From Panacagrimonas sp041603235 (GTDB lineage: Bacteria > Pseudomonadota > Gammaproteobacteria > Nevskiales > Nevskiaceae), in assembly GCA_041603235.1 (NCBI GenBank), contig JBFIES010000006.1, forward strand, positions 124,001 through 188,000: a stretch of 64,000 bases of DNA. The letters run 5' to 3'. Of this stretch, positions 61,143-64,000 are shown in pieces. The translations under genes were made by a program, and so were the position numbers. The notes below the pieces were generated by a model. That model was not told the DNA's origin. It saw only the letters and a list, made by a program, of their open reading frames with translations, and searched no databases. Numbering within the stretch: position 1 is the first letter of the stretch; each line of letters opens with the position of its first letter.

Positions 61143-62459
61143 GTGATCAAGCGACTTTATGGCAGCCGCATCCTTCGCCTGTTCAGTGCGGCAGTCATTG
61201 ATCAGGGCATCATTTCCCTAGCCAATCTCGCGCTCGCCGCCCTGCTGATCCGGTATGTGGGCGCAGGTGAATACGGGCTGTTTGTGCTGGTGCAGGTCTC
61301 CATCGCCTTGCTGGCCAGCATCATGGATGCCTGGGTCAACGGGCCGCTCTCTGTTTTGGCGCCACAGCGCAGCGAAGAGCAGCGCGACGTGATGATCAGC
61401 GGCGTGCGCTTCAGTTTGTTGCGATTCCTGGGTCTGTTGTTCCTGCCCTGCCTGGCGGTTCCATTGATTGGCTCCGCGCTGGGTTTCATTGAATCGAGCA
61501 TGGTGCCGCTTCTGGTCATGGGCGTGATCGCAGGTACGATCGGTCTGTATCGAGAGTTCTTGCGCAGCGCTCTTCGCATTCGCGCGGAGATGAACAAGCT
61601 GCTTCTGGCAGATGCCGCTTACGTGACCGTTCTGATCTCAGGCGCCGTACTGGCCGTCAATGTTCCCGACCCTTCGGCGGTGAAAGCATTGATGGCGCTC
61701 GCCGTCGCCGCCGCGACTGGCATATTTTTCCTGCGCAGGGCGCTGGATATTCCCAAGTTCAGCGATACGGCCGCGCGCAAGAAATCATGGCGCGAAATGC
61801 GGCCGCTCGGCATCTGGGCCGCAGTAGGGGCTGCGATCTACTGGGTGCAGAGCCAGTCCTTCAACTACGCCCTGGCAATTCGGCTGTCCGAGGTTGCAGT
61901 CGGGCACGTCAATGCATCGCGCTTGATGATCATGCCGATGTTCCAGTTGTGTACGGGTGTGTCTCACCTGCTGCTGCCCAGCGCGGCGGGCTGGCTTCAT
62001 CACGAGGGCTTGCCCAGCCTGGTGCGCCGCTTGCTCAAGTTCATGGCGGTTCTCCTGGTCATGGATGTCGCCTATCTGCTGGTGCTCTGGGTCATGCGTG
62101 ACTGGATCACCGAGGATCTGATGCGAGCTGAGATTCCACATCGCGACTTACTGATTCTGCTCTGGGCCACGCATGCCTTGCTGGGCATGACGCGCGAAAT
62201 GCTGCAGGCCGCACTGCTGGCGCTCAAGCGCTTCCGTGCCCTGGCCTGGCTGTCCCTTGTGGCCGCTGTCGCAGCGCTTGGCAGCATGTGGTTCGGCGTG
62301 GTGCATCTGGGCGCACCGGGTGCGGTCGTCGGCACCGCGGCAGGCGAGCTGACCTTCCTGATTGGCCTGATCTTCCTGCTGATGCAAAGCCTGAGGCGTG
62401 ATCGCGCGGCCTCGCAACAAGCTGACGGGTCCGTCCGAAATCCAAGACAAGAATTATGA
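61143..62459 (+). CDS. Polysaccharide flippase (Wzx/MOP-like)
   Basis: 438 residues beginning at GTG (61143). About 12-14 hydrophobic helices, beginning SRILRLFSAAVIDQGIISLANLALAALLIRYVGAGEYG (blocks: SLANLALAALLIRYVGAGEY). This matches the N-terminal pattern of Wzx-type flippases that move lipid-linked sugar units across the inner membrane. The C-terminal part (GAPGAVVGTAAGELTFLI) also fits. It overlaps the next gene by 4 bases. Confidence 0.85.
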   Translation: MIKRLYGSRILRLFSAAVIDQGIISLANLALAALLIRYVGAGEYGLFVLVQVSIALLASIMDAWVNGPLSVLAPQRSEEQRDVMISGVRFSLLRFLGLLFLPCLAVPLIGSALGFIESSMVPLLVMGVIAGTIGLYREFLRSALRIRAEMNKLLLADAAYVTVLISGAVLAVNVPDPSAVKALMALAVAAATGIFFLRRALDIPKFSDTAARKKSWREMRPLGIWAAVGAAIYWVQSQSFNYALAIRLSEVAVGHVNASRLMIMPMFQLCTGVSHLLLPSAAGWLHHEGLPSLVRRLLKFMAVLLVMDVAYLLVLWVMRDWITEDLMRAEIPHRDLLILLWATHALLGMTREMLQAALLALKRFRALAWLSLVAAVAALGSMWFGVVHLGAPGAVVGTAAGELTFLIGLIFLLMQSLRRDRAASQQADGSVRNPRQEL

Positions 62460-63673
62460 AGCCGAAACGTATCGTCATCCTGGCCAGCTTCAGGATCTTT
62501 CCAGCCGAGACAGGCGGTCATTTGCGCACTGCGGTGGTCGCCAAGGTGTTAGCCCGTCTGGGGCACGATGTCCTGGTCTATTCCATGGCGGGCCGACGCG
62601 CGGACTACGCCACACCTGACCGTGCTGTTGGTTATCGGGTGGACCAGATTGAGGACAATCTGCGCGAGGAAATACATCTGGGCCTGGGCAGTGGCATTAC
62701 CCAGGCTGTGACGCGCCGCCTTCGTCTTGCTCGAATCTGGGTTCTGCTGCTGCTGCGTTTTGGCCTGTTACCTCGCAGGATGAAAATGGCGTTGGAATCG
62801 GCTGATATCTGCATCAGCGACATGCCCTGGAGTTTGCCGCCACGTGGGTTCGAAACTTCCAAGCCATGGCTGTTGCTCAGTCACAACCTCGAGCACAGGC
62901 TGCTTGAGCAAGGGCGTCCCCTGGAGAGGCCGTTTTCCGGATGGCTCAAGCGCATCGAAGCCAAGGTGCCGCAGCGCTATGTCGGTGTGTTGACCTGCGC
63001 AGACGATGACCATCAATTCTTTGAAAAACACGACCCGGAGAAGCGCTGCGTCCTTTCACCGGTGGGCTGTGCCGTTGATCCGCTGAGCTATCAGCAGGAG
63101 GCTGGCGTTCGGGAATCCACGCGTCGTGAACTGGGTGTTGCTGATGACGAAACGATGTTCGTCTTCAGCGGAAGCAGCTTCCAGCCCAATGTTGACGCCT
63201 TCGAATGGCTGCAAAAATTTTCAAAAGATCATGCAGATTTTCTGCAGCGCGAGAAAATTCGCTTTGTCGTGGTGGGGACGGTCTCAGCTCGTGCCTGGAA
63301 AAGCGGGGCCATGATCGTCACTGGCCGGGTGGAAGAAATAAACCCCTACTTCATGGCGGCTGATATCGGATTGAACCCCGTGGTCTGGGGCTCAGGCGCG
63401 AACGTGAAGATGTTTGAATACATTGCTGCGCGCCTGCCACTGATGTCTACCCAGTTCGGCGTGCGAGGCATCAAACTCGAGGCGGGCACAGATTTCCATC
63501 TTTTTGACCGCGATCATTTTGAGCAGCGTCTGATCGACTTGCGTCGGGCACTTCCGGATAGAGCTGCGCGACTGGCGTTTGCGGAATCAGTCTGGAACCG
63601 GCACAAGCAGATTATCGACATTCATCAGGTGCTGGAGAACGCCCTGGAAGATCTTCACCTGTTCGATTCCTGA
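62456..63673 (+). CDS. Glycosyltransferase family 4
   Basis: 405 residues. GT-B fold, with an N-terminal ILASFRIFPAETGGHLRTAVVAKVL (two blocks: ILASFRIFPAETGG, HLRTAVVAKVL), middle VLTCADDD, and a C-terminal domain with FVFSGSSFQPNVDAFEWLQ, FVVVGTVSARA, NPYFMAADIGLNPVVWGSG and KMFEYIAARLPLMST. It is a distant member of the GT4 type lacking the exact EX7E, with N-G-S-G-A-N in the donor loop instead. Coupled to the flippase by overlap. Confidence 0.85.
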   Translation: MKPKRIVILASFRIFPAETGGHLRTAVVAKVLARLGHDVLVYSMAGRRADYATPDRAVGYRVDQIEDNLREEIHLGLGSGITQAVTRRLRLARIWVLLLLRFGLLPRRMKMALESADICISDMPWSLPPRGFETSKPWLLLSHNLEHRLLEQGRPLERPFSGWLKRIEAKVPQRYVGVLTCADDDHQFFEKHDPEKRCVLSPVGCAVDPLSYQQEAGVRESTRRELGVADDETMFVFSGSSFQPNVDAFEWLQKFSKDHADFLQREKIRFVVVGTVSARAWKSGAMIVTGRVEEINPYFMAADIGLNPVVWGSGANVKMFEYIAARLPLMSTQFGVRGIKLEAGTDFHLFDRDHFEQRLIDLRRALPDRAARLAFAESVWNRHKQIIDIHQVLENALEDLHLFDS

Positions 63674-63686
63674 AACCACGGTAAAG

Positions 63687-64000
63687 TCACTGCGCCCAGG
63701 GCATGGGGGCCAAGGGGTCGAAGCGCGACTGGATTTTTCGCGGCCGGCCGTGAATTTCCGGGTGCTGCATGCACAGCACCAGCTCTGTCACGTGTAGTGA
63801 CCATCGAGCCGATAGCCGGCTAGGGCGATTCTCGCGCGCGGCTGAAGCCGTTTCCGCCACGCCGCGACAGAAATCCATGCAATTGGCGCCCTTGCTGTCG
63901 CGAACAAATTTTGATTTGCGAACCAGGGGCAGGCGACGCGGCCCAAGACCAATCATCTTTGCCAGGGCTGGATGATGCTCAGCACGGCGGGAGAATCGAT
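63687..64000 (-). CDS. C-terminal part of a probable Gfo/Idh/MocA oxidoreductase, cut by window edge
   Basis: The minus-strand frame is open from the window edge to a stop at 63687 (about 103 residues visible). Its end reads HHPALAKMIGLGPRRLP, GANCMDFCRGVAETASAA, RPSRLSARWSLHVTELVLCMQHP and FDPLAPMPWA. The MDFCRG-(V/I)AE, HVxELxLxxQ and PMPW tail resemble Gfo/Idh/MocA NAD(P)-dependent oxidoreductases that act on sugars. It converges on the GT4 gene, with 13 bases between stops. Identification rests on the C-terminus only. Confidence 0.6.
   Translation of the reverse strand, partial: RFSRRAEHHPALAKMIGLGPRRLPLVRKSKFVRDSKGANCMDFCRGVAETASAARENRPSRLSARWSLHVTELVLCMQHPEIHGRPRKIQSRFDPLAPMPWAQ

Overview
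The window looks like a chromosomal segment of a GC-rich gammaproteobacterium, most likely of the Lysobacterales/Xanthomonadales or a neighbouring order. The basis is gene content: TamA/TamB, Coq7, TtcA, MtgA, FtsY-FtsE-FtsX, ThiD/ThiE, a TonB receptor with a PepSY partner, and an exopolysaccharide locus with a WecG/GumM-like transferase. This placement is inference. No rRNA, tRNA, CRISPR, insertion sequence or integrase was seen.

Layout. (1) 1-15745, all on the plus strand: six genes for secreted proteins. Three are very large FG-GAP/VCBS repeat proteins (the first is cut by the window edge). Between them lie a subtilase-fold protease, a small lipoprotein that resembles only the propeptide of that protease, and a barrel-like protein of unknown function. 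Five of the six end in the same roughly 200-residue tandem beta module, closing on a GRIRGxW motif. (2) 15999-19506: an acyl-CoA synthetase and two tandem class I methyltransferases. (3) 19636-22396: an outer-membrane protein, a TetR regulator and MtgA. (4) 22440-26263: an iron/metal uptake unit (small DUF2946-like protein, TonB receptor, PepSY protein). (5) 26397-31252: more envelope proteins, including a lipoprotein paralogue of the barrel protein in region 1, a beta-helix protein built of 142-residue super-repeats, a CHRD protein behind a structured leader, and a propeller-like protein. (6) 31588-42146: housekeeping genes (thiD-thiE, hemL, a DedA/PAP2-like/LssY fusion, ftsY-ftsE-ftsX, a CAP lipoprotein with two cytochromes c, ppx). 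(7) 42329-54313: a DUF1631 protein, coq7, a SanA/YdcF-like gene, tamB-tamA, ttcA, DUF3592 and DUF2461. (8) 54321-64000: a polysaccharide locus with a Wzy/WaaL-like polymerase or ligase, an acyltransferase, a GmhA-like isomerase, WecG/TagA, GT2, two GT4 enzymes, a flippase and the tail of an oxidoreductase.

How the parts fit. Region 1 is the most unusual part. The three repeat proteins share one plan that can be counted directly: 7 blades, an IHR(S/N)AxFP linker, 7 more blades, a shared beta domain, then the tandem C-terminal module. The same module sits on the protease and the barrel protein, so it behaves like a portable sorting, anchoring or docking tag for a set of co-located exoproteins. 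The free-standing propeptide-like lipoprotein may chaperone or inhibit the protease. Region 8 would supply a surface polysaccharide. Functions given for region 1 are inferred from architecture only.
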